NCBI GenBank assembly: GCA_900618065.1
Contig: UYIL01000003.1
Coordinates: 1-64,000, forward strand
From: Streptococcus thermophilus
GTDB lineage: Bacteria; Actinomycetota; Actinomycetes; Mycobacteriales; Mycobacteriaceae
Direction: 5' to 3'
Length of the DNA: 64,000 bases
Shown here: piece after piece, positions 1 to 8,851 of the stretch
How the letters are laid out: every line of letters begins with the position of its first letter
How positions within the stretch are numbered: position 1 is the stretch's first letter
Position numbers and translations under genes: made by a program
Notes under the pieces: generated by a model
The model's database searches: none
Seen by the model: only the letters and a program-made list of their open reading frames with translations
What the model was told of the DNA's origin: nothing

Positions 1-869
1 TCCATGTCCCGGGTCGTGAGATCCAGTGCGATTTGACCTTCGCAGCTGGTGGGCTGCCTGATGCCGACGGGGTGTACCGGGCGCTGCCGGTATTGGTGAT
101 GGCGTCTGCGCATTCGCGTTTCGCCGCCGCTAGGGTACTGCCGACGCGGACTACTGATGATCTGGTTGCCGGGATGTGGCACGTGATCTCGAAGGATTTC
201 CAGGCAGTACCCGACCGGCTGGTGTGGGACCACGAAGCAGGCATCGGAAAAGCCAGACTGTGTGAACCTGTCGCCGCTTTCGGTGGTGCGCTTGGGTGCA
301 AGATCATCCAGACCCCGCCTAGGGATCCTGAGTCCAAAGGCATCGTTGAGCGCACCAACGGGTACATGAAGCGCTCGTTTTTCCCCGGGCGGCGATTTAG
401 TGATCCGGCTGATGTGCAAACCCAGCTCGACGAGTGGTTGTCCACTGTGGCTAACGAGCGAATCCATGCCACGCTAAAAGCGAAGCCTGTGGACTTGTTC
501 ACCGCTGACAGATCCGCGATGCGTCCCCTGCCGCCGTACCCGCCGGTCTTCGGTGTCAGGCCGGCAGTGCGGTTGCCGCGCAACTACTACATCACCGTCG
601 ACACCAACCAGTACAGCGTGGATCCGGCATTTATCGACCGTCTGGTCACTGTGCGCACCACGCTCGATGAGATCACAGTGACAGGCCCAGCCGGTGAACC
701 GGCCGCGGCACACATCCGCAGCTGGGGGCAGCATCAGATCATCACTGACCCGGCCCACGTGCACTCCGCGCGCGCCATGCGCCGCCAGCTCGCCGAGCCT
801 TGCCCTCAAGCCAGTGCCGGCATCGGTGTTGAAATCGCCGACTTGTCGATCTACGACGCCATCGCCTGA
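1..869 (+). CDS. istA: IS21-family transposase IstA, 5'-truncated by window edge
   Basis: DDE-type integrase-domain transposase that cuts and joins IS21 ends. The reading frame is open from base 3 to the TGA at 867-869, so the visible TTG at 33 is not the true start and the N-terminal HTH half lies outside the window. The visible part holds the catalytic-core signature WDHEAGIGKA followed by PESKGIVERTNGYMKRSFFPG, which carries the late catalytic Glu region typical of IstA, and a C-terminal beta-rich segment. It is followed after 57 bases by istB in the same direction, the standard IS21 order. The family assignment is firm. Activity cannot be judged because the start is missing. Confidence 0.9.
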   Translation, partial: HVPGREIQCDLTFAAGGLPDADGVYRALPVLVMASAHSRFAAARVLPTRTTDDLVAGMWHVISKDFQAVPDRLVWDHEAGIGKARLCEPVAAFGGALGCKIIQTPPRDPESKGIVERTNGYMKRSFFPGRRFSDPADVQTQLDEWLSTVANERIHATLKAKPVDLFTADRSAMRPLPPYPPVFGVRPAVRLPRNYYITVDTNQYSVDPAFIDRLVTVRTTLDEITVTGPAGEPAAAHIRSWGQHQIITDPAHVHSARAMRRQLAEPCPQASAGIGVEIADLSIYDAIA

Positions 870-926
870 CAACCACCTGCCAACCCGTTTGCAAGTTCTA
901 CGCATCTTCAAGGAGATCGATTTTCC

Positions 927-1724
927 ATGACCCGAACCAGCGCCCACGACACCGCGGCCACAATTAGCCACCTGGCCCGCGAACTGAAAGCCCCGCGCAT
1001 CGACAATGTCTACGCCACCGTCGCTGAACAAGCCCGCACCCAGTCTTGGACATTCGAGGAATACCTCGCTGCGGTGTTGTCCGTTGAAACCACCGCCCGA
1101 GCCGAATCGGGTGCACGTCTGCGCATCAAACGTGCAGGATTCCCGGCGGTGAAAACCATCGCAGACTTCGACTTCACCGCTCAACCAGCAATCGACCGGG
1201 CTGAGATCGCCAGGCTTGAAACTGGGGCATGGGTCGCCACAGCTGAAAACGTCGTCCTGCTTGGCCCGCCCGGAACCGGTAAAACCCACCTCGCCACAGC
1301 CCTAGGGATCACCGCAGCCCAGCAGGGCTACCGTGTGCTCTTCGACACCGCCGCCGGCTGGGTCAACACGCTGACCCAAGCCCACAGCACAGGCAGACTT
1401 GAAGCACTCCTCAAACGTCTCAACGGCTACCACCTGTTGATCATCGACGAACTCGGCTACATCCCTGTCGAAGCTGACGCGGCGAACCTGTTCTTCCAAC
1501 TCGTCTCAAGGCGCTATGAGCACGGTTCCATCATCGTCACATCTAACCTGGCGTTTTCTCAATGGGCGCAATGCTTCGGCGATGTCACCGTGGCCACCGC
1601 CATGGTCGACCGTATCGTCCACCACGCCAAAATCTTCCAACACCGCGGCGTGAGTCACCGCATCAAAGGAAGAGAAATGCCAACCCCAACAACCAACCAA
1701 CCAGACCAACATCAGGCACAATAA
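927..1724 (+). CDS. istB: IS21-family helper ATPase IstB
   Basis: AAA+ ATPase that assembles with IstA and selects target DNA during IS21 transposition. The 265-aa protein has a Walker A motif GPPGTGKTHLA near residue 113, a Walker B LLIIDELGY near 175, and a sensor-like SIIVTSNL near 205, all at family-typical positions. The ATG at 927 is preceded by a strong AAGGAG at 910-915, which fixes the start. The gene is full length and undisturbed. The two 25-bp terminal repeats begin 10 bases after its stop. Confidence 0.93.
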   Translation: MTRTSAHDTAATISHLARELKAPRIDNVYATVAEQARTQSWTFEEYLAAVLSVETTARAESGARLRIKRAGFPAVKTIADFDFTAQPAIDRAEIARLETGAWVATAENVVLLGPPGTGKTHLATALGITAAQQGYRVLFDTAAGWVNTLTQAHSTGRLEALLKRLNGYHLLIIDELGYIPVEADAANLFFQLVSRRYEHGSIIVTSNLAFSQWAQCFGDVTVATAMVDRIVHHAKIFQHRGVSHRIKGREMPTPTTNQPDQHQAQ

Positions 1725-1734
1725 CTACAACCAC

Positions 1735-1784
1735 ACTGGGCTACTTTTCAAAGAGCGCCAGTGGGCTACTTTTCGGGGAGCGCT
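1735..1784. repeat. IS21 right-end tandem 25-bp transposase-binding repeats
   Basis: Two consecutive 25-bp units (1735-1759 and 1760-1784) share TGGGCTACTTTTC followed by AGCGC, differing in a 4-base block (AAAG versus GGGG). Multiple short repeats at the ends are characteristic of IS21 elements, where they bind IstA. The insertion sequence therefore ends at or just after 1784-1788. The exact terminal dinucleotide and target duplication cannot be set because the left end is outside the window. Confidence 0.75.
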
Positions 1785-2242
1785 TACAGGTGGAAGTCGA
1801 TCACAAAACCTGCCGCCGTCGCCCGCAACTTTCTCGCCATCGCCGTCTTCACCCTGTTCGCACGGTTGGCCCACCAGCTCGACGAGATGCCCATTCAACC
1901 TCGACGGTCAAGCCTCGACCGTACTGCTATGCGCCTGTGTGTTGTCCTGGGCTGCTCCATCCTTGAATTTAGCCCACGCAAGAACGAGCCTCCCGTGAGT
2001 GAAGATGCAACGGGTCTCGGCGATTTCACCTGGCCGATCACCCTAATCACCGGGCCGAGAATAAGGAATATTCGAAACCAGGCATTGCCGCACTGGTCAT
2101 TTGTCGTCGTGACGCACGTGCGTCCGCGTTATTGATACTGGGAAGTCGAGACTTTGACCGCTTTATCGACCGTTAACCCGCGAAAGGCAGAGGGCGAACA
2201 CTTATCTGCCGGGATACCCCATAATCTAAGAGCGTCTGCCAA
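1785..2242. other. Non-coding stretch after IS21, possible gene debris
   Basis: About 460 bases without a convincing gene. A plus-strand frame open from 1761 to 2135 has no recognisable domain, starts inside the IS end and has poor codon preference. It may be the tail of a gene interrupted by the IS, but nothing identifies it. No RNA gene or strong regulatory motif was seen apart from the minus-strand terminator that begins at 2243. Confidence 0.4.
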
Positions 2243-2270
2243 TTAAAAATCCGCCCCACGCATGGAGCGG
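2243..2270 (-). terminator. Rho-independent terminator of the 32-aa peptide gene
   Basis: Read on the minus strand, CCGCTCC pairs with GGGGCGG around a 6-base loop (one G-U pair) and is followed by ATTTTTAATT. It sits 40 bases beyond the stop of the small ORF at 2310-2408 and closes the long minus-strand envelope block. Confidence 0.75.
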
Positions 2271-2309
2271 AATCAAAGGGAAACGTGGGCGCAGACGCGC
2301 CTTTACGGC

Positions 2310-2408
2310 CTACAAGCCGATGTTGAACTTGCCGGTCTGAATGTTGCGGACGATCCAGACCACGTAGTTGACAGCCTCAATGGTCAAGTCGAATGCGCTG
2401 CTCAGCAT
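2310..2408 (-). CDS. 32-aa small peptide, candidate mycomembrane/porin-like polypeptide
   Basis: A 32-codon ORF reads MLSSAFDLTIEAVNYVVWIV, then RNIQTGKFNIGL. Its ATG has a near-ideal GGAGG six bases upstream, and a terminator follows the stop, so the locus has the full dress of a real gene although gene finders would miss it. The middle is amphipathic/hydrophobic without a classical signal peptide. Corynebacterial porins PorA and PorH are also signal-less helical peptides of similar small size, often mycolated. The location just downstream of accD4/pks13 fits an outer-membrane role. I do not recognise the sequence as PorA or PorH, so the function is inference. Confidence 0.6.
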   Translation of the reverse strand: MLSSAFDLTIEAVNYVVWIVRNIQTGKFNIGL

Positions 2409-2521
2409 GGGAAAACCTCCAAGTAAAGAGTATGTGAAACCGTGTACTCCATCAGTATCGTCCCACGCGGCCGAAACGTTGCAGTTTTCGCCAGAAAGAC
2501 ACGAAACCCGAGCCCAACGGC

Positions 2522-4063
2522 TTACAGCGGCCGGATCGCGTGCTTCTTTGGCAGGTCGCCCTCGTACTTGGTGGACAGCTGGTGCAGGGCGCGTCGCAAA
2601 GTAAGGCGCGTCTCGGACGGCTGGATCATTGCATCGAGGTAACCACGCTCGGTCGCCACGTACGGGGAGGTCATATTCTCCTCGTAGAAGTCCATGAAGA
2701 CTTTCTTCATGTAGGCGCGCTGCTGCTCGTCATCAATCGCGGCGAGCTGCTTACCCTGAATCATCACGGCCGCAGCAGCAGAACCCATCACAGCGATCTG
2801 CGCGGTCGGCCACGCGAAGTTCAAATCACCCGTGAGGTTCTTCGACCCCATCACGGCATACGCACCGCCGTAGGCCTTGCGCACGATCAAGGAGATCTTC
2901 GGCACGGTCGCCTCCACCACGGAGAACGCCAGCTTCGCACCGCGGTGAATCAGGCCGACCTTCTCCTGATCCACACCGGGCAGATAACCGGGAGTATCCA
3001 CGACGAAGACCAACGGCAGGTTATAGGCGTCACAGGTCTGGATGAACCGGGCACCCTTGTCGGCGGCATCGGCATCGATGCAACCGGCGAAGTGCATGGG
3101 GTTGTTGGCTACGAAGCCGACGGGTCTGCCGTCGATTCGCCCAATGGCGCAGATCAAGTTGGGGGCGTAGTTCTCTTGGATCTCCAGGATCTCTTCATCG
3201 TCACCAAGCTGGACCAGCAGGTCCATCATGTCGTAGCCGGCGTTGGTGTCGTCGGGCATGAAGTCGTCGAGCGCGGAGTCGTCTAGGTCCTCGTCAGCCG
3301 GCGCCCAGACAACGGGCGGCTCGTCGAAGGTGCTCGTCGGCAGGTGGCCCAGCAGATCGCGGACGAACTCGAAAGCCTCATCCTCGCTAGGCACGGTCAC
3401 GGTGACATTACCGTTCTGCTCCTGCTGCACCGCGCCGCCCAGCTCGGCCGAGGAAATCGCCTCGCCGGTGACCTCCTTGATCACGGCCGGACCGGTGACG
3501 TACATCTCCGCCTGACCCTCAACAGCGACAATGAAGTCCGTGGTCACAGGCGCGTACACGGCCCCGCCGGCAGACTTGCCCAGCATGATGGAGATCTGAG
3601 GGCTGCGGCCCGACAGCGGCAACTGACGCCGCGCGATCTCGGAATACATCGCCAGCGACGTCACCGCGTCCTGAATGCGCGCGCCACCAGAGTCCTGAAT
3701 ACCGATGACCGGGCAACCGATCTTGATGGCGAACTCCATGACGTCGACGACCTTGCGGCCGAACGTCACGCCGACAGACCCGCCGTAGACAGTCTTGTCG
3801 TGGGCGTAGATGGCCACCGGTCGGCCGTCGATCCGCCCGTACCCTGTCACAACACCGTCGGAATAGACCGCGTCCTTATCGCCGGGTGTGCGGGCCAGGG
3901 CGCCGGTTTCCACGAAGGACCCCTCGTCGAGAAGCGCCTGGATGCGCTGGCGCGGGGTGGTCTGGCCAGCGTCATCACGCTTCTTGCGCGCACGCTCGGA
4001 GCCGGGGTCCTGCGCACGCTCGAGACGTTCGCGCAGTTCAGCGAGTTTTTCAGCGGTTGTCAT
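2522..4063 (-). CDS. accD4: Acyl-CoA carboxylase carboxyltransferase (beta) subunit AccD4
   Basis: Carboxyltransferase subunit that, with an AccA3-type biotin subunit, carboxylates the long acyl chain that Pks13 uses as extender in mycolic acid synthesis. The 513-aa length is typical. It shows the two crotonase-fold halves: an N-terminal half with QDSGGARIQDAV and a C-terminal half with DTPGYLPGVDQE and YGGAYAVMGSK, which shape the oxyanion holes. The ATG at 4063 overlaps the pks13 stop by 14 bases, implying translational coupling in a fadD32-pks13-accD4 operon. That gene order is the hallmark of the mycolate condensation locus and decides AccD4 over other AccD paralogues. Confidence 0.95.
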   Translation of the reverse strand: MTTAEKLAELRERLERAQDPGSERARKKRDDAGQTTPRQRIQALLDEGSFVETGALARTPGDKDAVYSDGVVTGYGRIDGRPVAIYAHDKTVYGGSVGVTFGRKVVDVMEFAIKIGCPVIGIQDSGGARIQDAVTSLAMYSEIARRQLPLSGRSPQISIMLGKSAGGAVYAPVTTDFIVAVEGQAEMYVTGPAVIKEVTGEAISSAELGGAVQQEQNGNVTVTVPSEDEAFEFVRDLLGHLPTSTFDEPPVVWAPADEDLDDSALDDFMPDDTNAGYDMMDLLVQLGDDEEILEIQENYAPNLICAIGRIDGRPVGFVANNPMHFAGCIDADAADKGARFIQTCDAYNLPLVFVVDTPGYLPGVDQEKVGLIHRGAKLAFSVVEATVPKISLIVRKAYGGAYAVMGSKNLTGDLNFAWPTAQIAVMGSAAAAVMIQGKQLAAIDDEQQRAYMKKVFMDFYEENMTSPYVATERGYLDAMIQPSETRLTLRRALHQLSTKYEGDLPKKHAIRPL

Positions 4064-7000
4064 CTATCCACTCCTGCATATGCTTGCCGACGATCCCCAC
4101 CGCCGGCTCATCCACCACCGCCAAGTGATCACCCGGCAGTTGAACGATGGTCAGGTCGTCTACGATCTTGGCCCAGCCGCCGTCCGGATCGATCTCCGCG
4201 TAGGCCGGCTCCAGCATGATCGCGCCCTCGTGCATGCCCTCCGAACGGAACAGCAGAACGGGAAGGTCGACATCCTTCCAGCGCTGCATGTCCACCTTCG
4301 CGAGAATCTGGTTGTCCACGAAGGAGGCACGCTGGTGCTCGAGCACGCCGGCCGCCAGCCCGTGCTGGGAGGCATCGGTCGTAGCCAGAAAGTCGCCGAG
4401 CATATTCAGCAGCGCATCCTCACCAGCGGTGTCTAGCAGCTCGTACGGCACCTCGAAGTCCAGCCCGTAGGTGTCCTTCGCGAACTCCGCGTAGCGGTCC
4501 CAGCGGGCACGCACATTCTCCGGGGTGTCCGGTGTCGGATTCGACGGCTGGGTGGTGTCCAGTAGCGCGATGTATTTGACCTGCACGTCCGCTTCGCCGC
4601 GTCGTTTCAGCTCGTCGAGCTGAAACGCGATCTCGTACGCCAGCGCGCCGCCGAAGGACCAACCGCCGAGCACGATCGGCAGGCCCGCCGACAGCTCCTT
4701 GATGTCCTCGATGTAGGCGGCGGCGCGCTCCTCAAGCGAGCCTTCAAGACGTTCCAGCCCGTAGACCGGCACGTTGTCCGCTAAGCGGCGCGTCAACGGC
4801 TGATATACCACATTTGACCCGCCAGCCGGGTGGAAGAGGAAGACCGAAGGCGTGGTGTCGTCGGTACGCTCGCGCAGCACGCGGACGTTGCCCTCGACGG
4901 GGGTTTCTAGTCCCTCGCGCACAATATTCGCCAACGGCTCGAGAGTCTCGGCTTCCTTGACTTGTGCGGCGGTGACCTCGATGCCGGAACGCTCGCTCAG
5001 GTGTGCGGCAATATCTGCCGCCTGCTCGTCCGTGATCGGATCCAACTCGCTGGTCACACCCGCAGCAGCCGCACCGGCGTACTTGGCCCACGCGCCGAAA
5101 ACCATGCGCTCGGACGCGTCACGCGGGGCAACGCCGACACCCTTCGCCTTTGCGGCGGCCTGGCCCGGATCGCGGTTCGGGTCATTCTCCGCCATCGGCT
5201 GCGGCTCCTCGGGGCGGCCTTCGACCGCGTCTTCGACCATCGTGATCACGTCGGCAACAGAGGCGTCGCGAAGCGCTTGGAGCTGCAGCGGCGGGATCTG
5301 GAAGTCGTTTTCCACGCGGTTCTTGATGCGCATGCCCATCAGCGAATCCAGGCCCAAGTCAATGAGCGGGAGCTCGACAGGCAGATCATCGACGTCATAA
5401 CCCATCGACTCGGAGACGATGGAGCGCAGGCGCTGCTCGACAGTCTCAGTGGCCGGGTCCCACCGGACTGCTTCGATCTCCGAGTCTGCCTGCGCGCCGG
5501 CGATCATCTTCTCGCGCGCGGCGGCCATCTCGGGAGCCTCCGGGGCGTTGGTCACACCCGGCAGACTCGTCTCCGCGAGGTTGAGCGTGGACGCGAATCC
5601 TTCCGCGACCAGCACTGCCCCGTTGTAGACATGCACGGTGAGACCACCGAGAGAACGGCGGACCATTGTGGTCAGCTCGCCTGCGGCCGGCAACGGCGCG
5701 CGCTCTTCCGCGGCGACGACGCGGGCCTCCGGGTCGACATCGGCTGCGGCGATCTCCACCAACTGCATCGCGGAGAAGATCTGGTCGGCTGGGGTGGCGT
5801 AGGCGTAGGTGGCGTCGGGAAGCGTCACGCGCGCACCCAGCGGACCGGAACCGGAACCGGACGGCCGCGCCTCCGTCCACAATTCGTTGCGGTGGAACGG
5901 GGTGTGCGGCACGTCTGCGCGCGGACCTTCACCCGCAAGCGCGGCGAAGTCGACCGGCATGCCGTTCACGTAGAGTTTCGCGGCCAGGTCCAGCAGCGTC
6001 GCAACCTCGTTCTCCTTGCGCTTGAGGGAGAACAGCAGCTGCGCATCGGGCTTGCCCACGGAAAACGCCGTGTTCATCATGCCCATGATGGCCACCGGGT
6101 TCGGGGAAATCTCCACCAGCGTCGTGTGGCCGGCGGCGAACGCGGCCTCGGTGGCGTCCTGGAACATGACCGGCTGACGCGTCATACGGATCCAGTAGTC
6201 GACGCCGTGAATCGTCTCGCCCGCATGGTGCGTGCCGTCGACGGACCCGAAATACGTGATCTGTAGCGGCCGCGGCTGGGTGCCGGCGATCTCGGCGGCG
6301 AGCTCACCTAGGATCGGGTCGAGCATGCTCGTGTGGCCCGCGCCGCGCACCTGCAGCTTGCGGGCGAACTTCGACTCTTCTTCCAGCGCGGCGACGAGGT
6401 AGTCGACGGCCTTGCCGGGGCCACCGACCGTCGTCATGCCCGGCCCTGCGTACACAGCAGGCTCCACGCCCTGCGCTTCGGGATGCTTATCGACGAACTC
6501 CGCCAACTGCTCCCGGCTCAACTCCACCACCGCCATGGCACCCTCGCCGTCGGTGCCGGCGACTTGCTGCTCACCTTCACCCATGAGGCGGGCGCGGGCG
6601 CAGGCAATGGTGATCGCGTCCTCGGCGCTCAGACCGCCCGCAGCGTAGGCTGCGGCCATTTCACCCATGGACATGCCCATCGTGGCGGCTGGGGTGATGC
6701 CGTAGCTGGCCAGCAGATCCGTCAGCGCGATCTGGATGGCCGTGATGGTGACCTGGCCGGTCTCGGTGTCATAGGTCTGCTCATCATCCATGATGAGGTC
6801 CACCATGGACCAACCGGATTCAAACCCGACGACCTTGTCCAGCTCCTCGATGCGCCGGCGGAAGAAGGCGGAGTGCTCCATCAGCGGCTTAGCCATCTTG
6901 CGGTGCTGCGAACCGAAACCGGAGTACACGAACACCGGGCCGGTTGTCTGCGGCGCATCCGCCGAGGCAATGCCCGGCGCGTTCTTGCCTTCAGCAACGG

Positions 7001-8825
7001 CACCTAGCCGCTTGACTGCTTCCTCGACGGAGCTCGCCGTGACCACGGCGCGGGACCGGCCGTGGTTGCGCCCACCGAGTGTTCGCTGAACGGCGCGCAG
7101 ATCCGTCTTCGGACCGAGCGATTCAGCGATCGTGGCCGCCTGCTCGCGGCGGCGCGACGGCAGCAACCCGGACACAGGCAGCAAGACCAGGTCGGGATTC
7201 TCCGGGTCGACCAGGCCTCCCTCGACTGGGGCCTCGGGCGAGTCTGCGGGTGCCGGGTAGTCAGCGGGATCGAAATCCGTGACCACGACGTGCGCGTTCG
7301 TGCCGCCGAAGCCGAAGCCGGACACACCGGCAACGCGACGGCCGGAGTACTGCGGCCACTCGCGGGGGTCCTCAACGACCTCGATGCGCGTGGCGTCGAA
7401 GTCGATGTACTGGTTGCCCTCGGTGAAGTTCGCAGACGGTGGAACAGTGTCGTGGGTAAAGGCCTCGAGCACCTTGATCATTGCCACCACACCGGCGGCG
7501 GATTCCGTGTGGCCGATGTTGGACTTCGCCGATCCCAGCAGAATCGGCTCCGCGGCCGGGCGGTTCGCGCCCAGCACCTCGCCCAGAGCGGACGCCTCGA
7601 TCGGGTCGCCGAGTGCCGTACCGGTGCCGTGGGCTTCCACAAGGTCGACGGTGCCCGGGTCCACGCCGGCATCAGCGTAGGCGCGCAGCAGTACATCCAC
7701 CTGCGCTTCCGGGTTCGGGGCGGTCAGGCCGTTAGAGTGGCCGTCGGAGTTGGTGGCGGAGCCCTTGATCACCGCGAGGATCTCGTCGCCGTCGGCAATC
7801 GCGTCCTCGACGCGTTTGAGCACAATGAACCCAGCTGCCTCAGCGCGGACGAAACCGTCAGCGTCGTCAGAGAACGCGGCAATGCGGCCGGACGGGCTGA
7901 TCACGCCGAGCTCAGCAAACGCGGTCGAGATGAACGGGGAGGCCAGGATGTTCACGCCGCCGGCAAGAGCGATCGACGCATCCCCGTCGCGAAGCGCGCG
8001 CACCGCGTGGTGAACCGCAACGAGTGAGGACGAGCAGGCCGTATCCACATTCATGGACGGGCCGCGGAAGTCGAAAGCGTAGGAGATACGGTTCGGGATG
8101 ATCGAGCTGGCCGTGCCCGTCAGCGCGTACGGGTGCGCCGCCGCCGGATCGGAGGAGACGAGCATGCCGTAGTCGTTGGAGGAAGAACCGACGAAGACAC
8201 CGACGGGAGTACCGCGCAGCTCATTGGCCGGCTGGTGGGCATCCTCAAGAGCCTCCCACGCCAGCTCCAGCATGATGCGCTGCTGCGGGTCCATGTTGGT
8301 CGCCTCCAGCGGCGACAACCCGAAAAACTCGTTGTCGAAGCCGCGGATGTCGTCCAGGTAACCGCCCTGGACGTTCTGCTCGCGCATCTTCGCGCTCATC
8401 ACCGGGTCGGCAGAATACTCGGACCAGCGGCCTGCCGGCAGCTCGCCGGTCACGCACTGGCCGGCGACCAGCAGGTCCCAGAACTTATCCACGTCCGCAG
8501 CACCGGGGAACCGCCCCGCGCGGCCAATGATGGCGACATCGCCAGAACCGGTCCCGGAACGGCGGGTGGCCGGCGCGGATGTCGTCGATAAGCGTGCTTT
8601 CGGCGCGAGCAAACCTTGCGCCAGCGCTTCCACCGTCGGGTACTGGTAGGCGATGGTGGGGTCGAGCTTAGTGTCCAGGAGCCGCTCGAGCTCGCCGGAG
8701 AGGATGACCGCGTCGCGCGAGGACAACCCCAGGTTCTCTAGGGGCAGGGTCGGGTCGACGTCCTCAGCTCCCGTGGCTGAAGCAATCCACTGCTGCAGCC
8801 ACGCTAGGAGTTCACTCTCCGTCAT
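4050..8825 (-). CDS. pks13: Polyketide synthase Pks13, mycolic acid condensase
   Basis: Condenses two fatty acyl chains into the beta-keto precursor of (coryno)mycolic acid. Domain order: N-terminal ACP with the phosphopantetheine Ser in LGLSSRDAV (near residue 35), ketosynthase with active-site Cys in VDTACSSSL (near 264), acyltransferase with GMSMGEM (about 730), second ACP with LGLDSLMG (about 1155), and C-terminal thioesterase with GGWSFGGA (about 1400). This is the full Pks13 architecture. I place the start at the ATG at 8825 because GAAAGGTG lies just upstream; a GTG at 8849 would add 8 residues. The gene begins 26 bases after the fadD32 stop and overlaps accD4. Confidence 0.96.
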   Translation of the reverse strand: MTESELLAWLQQWIASATGAEDVDPTLPLENLGLSSRDAVILSGELERLLDTKLDPTIAYQYPTVEALAQGLLAPKARLSTTSAPATRRSGTGSGDVAIIGRAGRFPGAADVDKFWDLLVAGQCVTGELPAGRWSEYSADPVMSAKMREQNVQGGYLDDIRGFDNEFFGLSPLEATNMDPQQRIMLELAWEALEDAHQPANELRGTPVGVFVGSSSNDYGMLVSSDPAAAHPYALTGTASSIIPNRISYAFDFRGPSMNVDTACSSSLVAVHHAVRALRDGDASIALAGGVNILASPFISTAFAELGVISPSGRIAAFSDDADGFVRAEAAGFIVLKRVEDAIADGDEILAVIKGSATNSDGHSNGLTAPNPEAQVDVLLRAYADAGVDPGTVDLVEAHGTGTALGDPIEASALGEVLGANRPAAEPILLGSAKSNIGHTESAAGVVAMIKVLEAFTHDTVPPSANFTEGNQYIDFDATRIEVVEDPREWPQYSGRRVAGVSGFGFGGTNAHVVVTDFDPADYPAPADSPEAPVEGGLVDPENPDLVLLPVSGLLPSRRREQAATIAESLGPKTDLRAVQRTLGGRNHGRSRAVVTASSVEEAVKRLGAVAEGKNAPGIASADAPQTTGPVFVYSGFGSQHRKMAKPLMEHSAFFRRRIEELDKVVGFESGWSMVDLIMDDEQTYDTETGQVTITAIQIALTDLLASYGITPAATMGMSMGEMAAAYAAGGLSAEDAITIACARARLMGEGEQQVAGTDGEGAMAVVELSREQLAEFVDKHPEAQGVEPAVYAGPGMTTVGGPGKAVDYLVAALEEESKFARKLQVRGAGHTSMLDPILGELAAEIAGTQPRPLQITYFGSVDGTHHAGETIHGVDYWIRMTRQPVMFQDATEAAFAAGHTTLVEISPNPVAIMGMMNTAFSVGKPDAQLLFSLKRKENEVATLLDLAAKLYVNGMPVDFAALAGEGPRADVPHTPFHRNELWTEARPSGSGSGPLGARVTLPDATYAYATPADQIFSAMQLVEIAAADVDPEARVVAAEERAPLPAAGELTTMVRRSLGGLTVHVYNGAVLVAEGFASTLNLAETSLPGVTNAPEAPEMAAAREKMIAGAQADSEIEAVRWDPATETVEQRLRSIVSESMGYDVDDLPVELPLIDLGLDSLMGMRIKNRVENDFQIPPLQLQALRDASVADVITMVEDAVEGRPEEPQPMAENDPNRDPGQAAAKAKGVGVAPRDASERMVFGAWAKYAGAAAAGVTSELDPITDEQAADIAAHLSERSGIEVTAAQVKEAETLEPLANIVREGLETPVEGNVRVLRERTDDTTPSVFLFHPAGGSNVVYQPLTRRLADNVPVYGLERLEGSLEERAAAYIEDIKELSAGLPIVLGGWSFGGALAYEIAFQLDELKRRGEADVQVKYIALLDTTQPSNPTPDTPENVRARWDRYAEFAKDTYGLDFEVPYELLDTAGEDALLNMLGDFLATTDASQHGLAAGVLEHQRASFVDNQILAKVDMQRWKDVDLPVLLFRSEGMHEGAIMLEPAYAEIDPDGGWAKIVDDLTIVQLPGDHLAVVDEPAVGIVGKHMQEWIDDNR
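6485..6495 (+). repeat. First of 11 exact copies of the word GCTTATCGACG
   Basis: Exact copies begin at 6485(+), 8583(-), 11627(-), 15583(+), 20167(+), 28712(-), 36804(+), 40566(+), 41509(+), 58768(+) and 63266(+). Two one-mismatch copies are at 20626 and 42142. They fall in different reading frames and in intergenic DNA, so protein sequence does not explain them. Confidence 0.85.
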
Positions 8826-8851
8826 GGGCACCTTTCTGTTGTCGGGCACGT

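Noticed and set aside
1761..2135. 124-codon ORF after the IS21 end
   Set aside because: Starts within the IS terminal repeat, has no recognisable domain and poor codon preference; kept only as possible debris.
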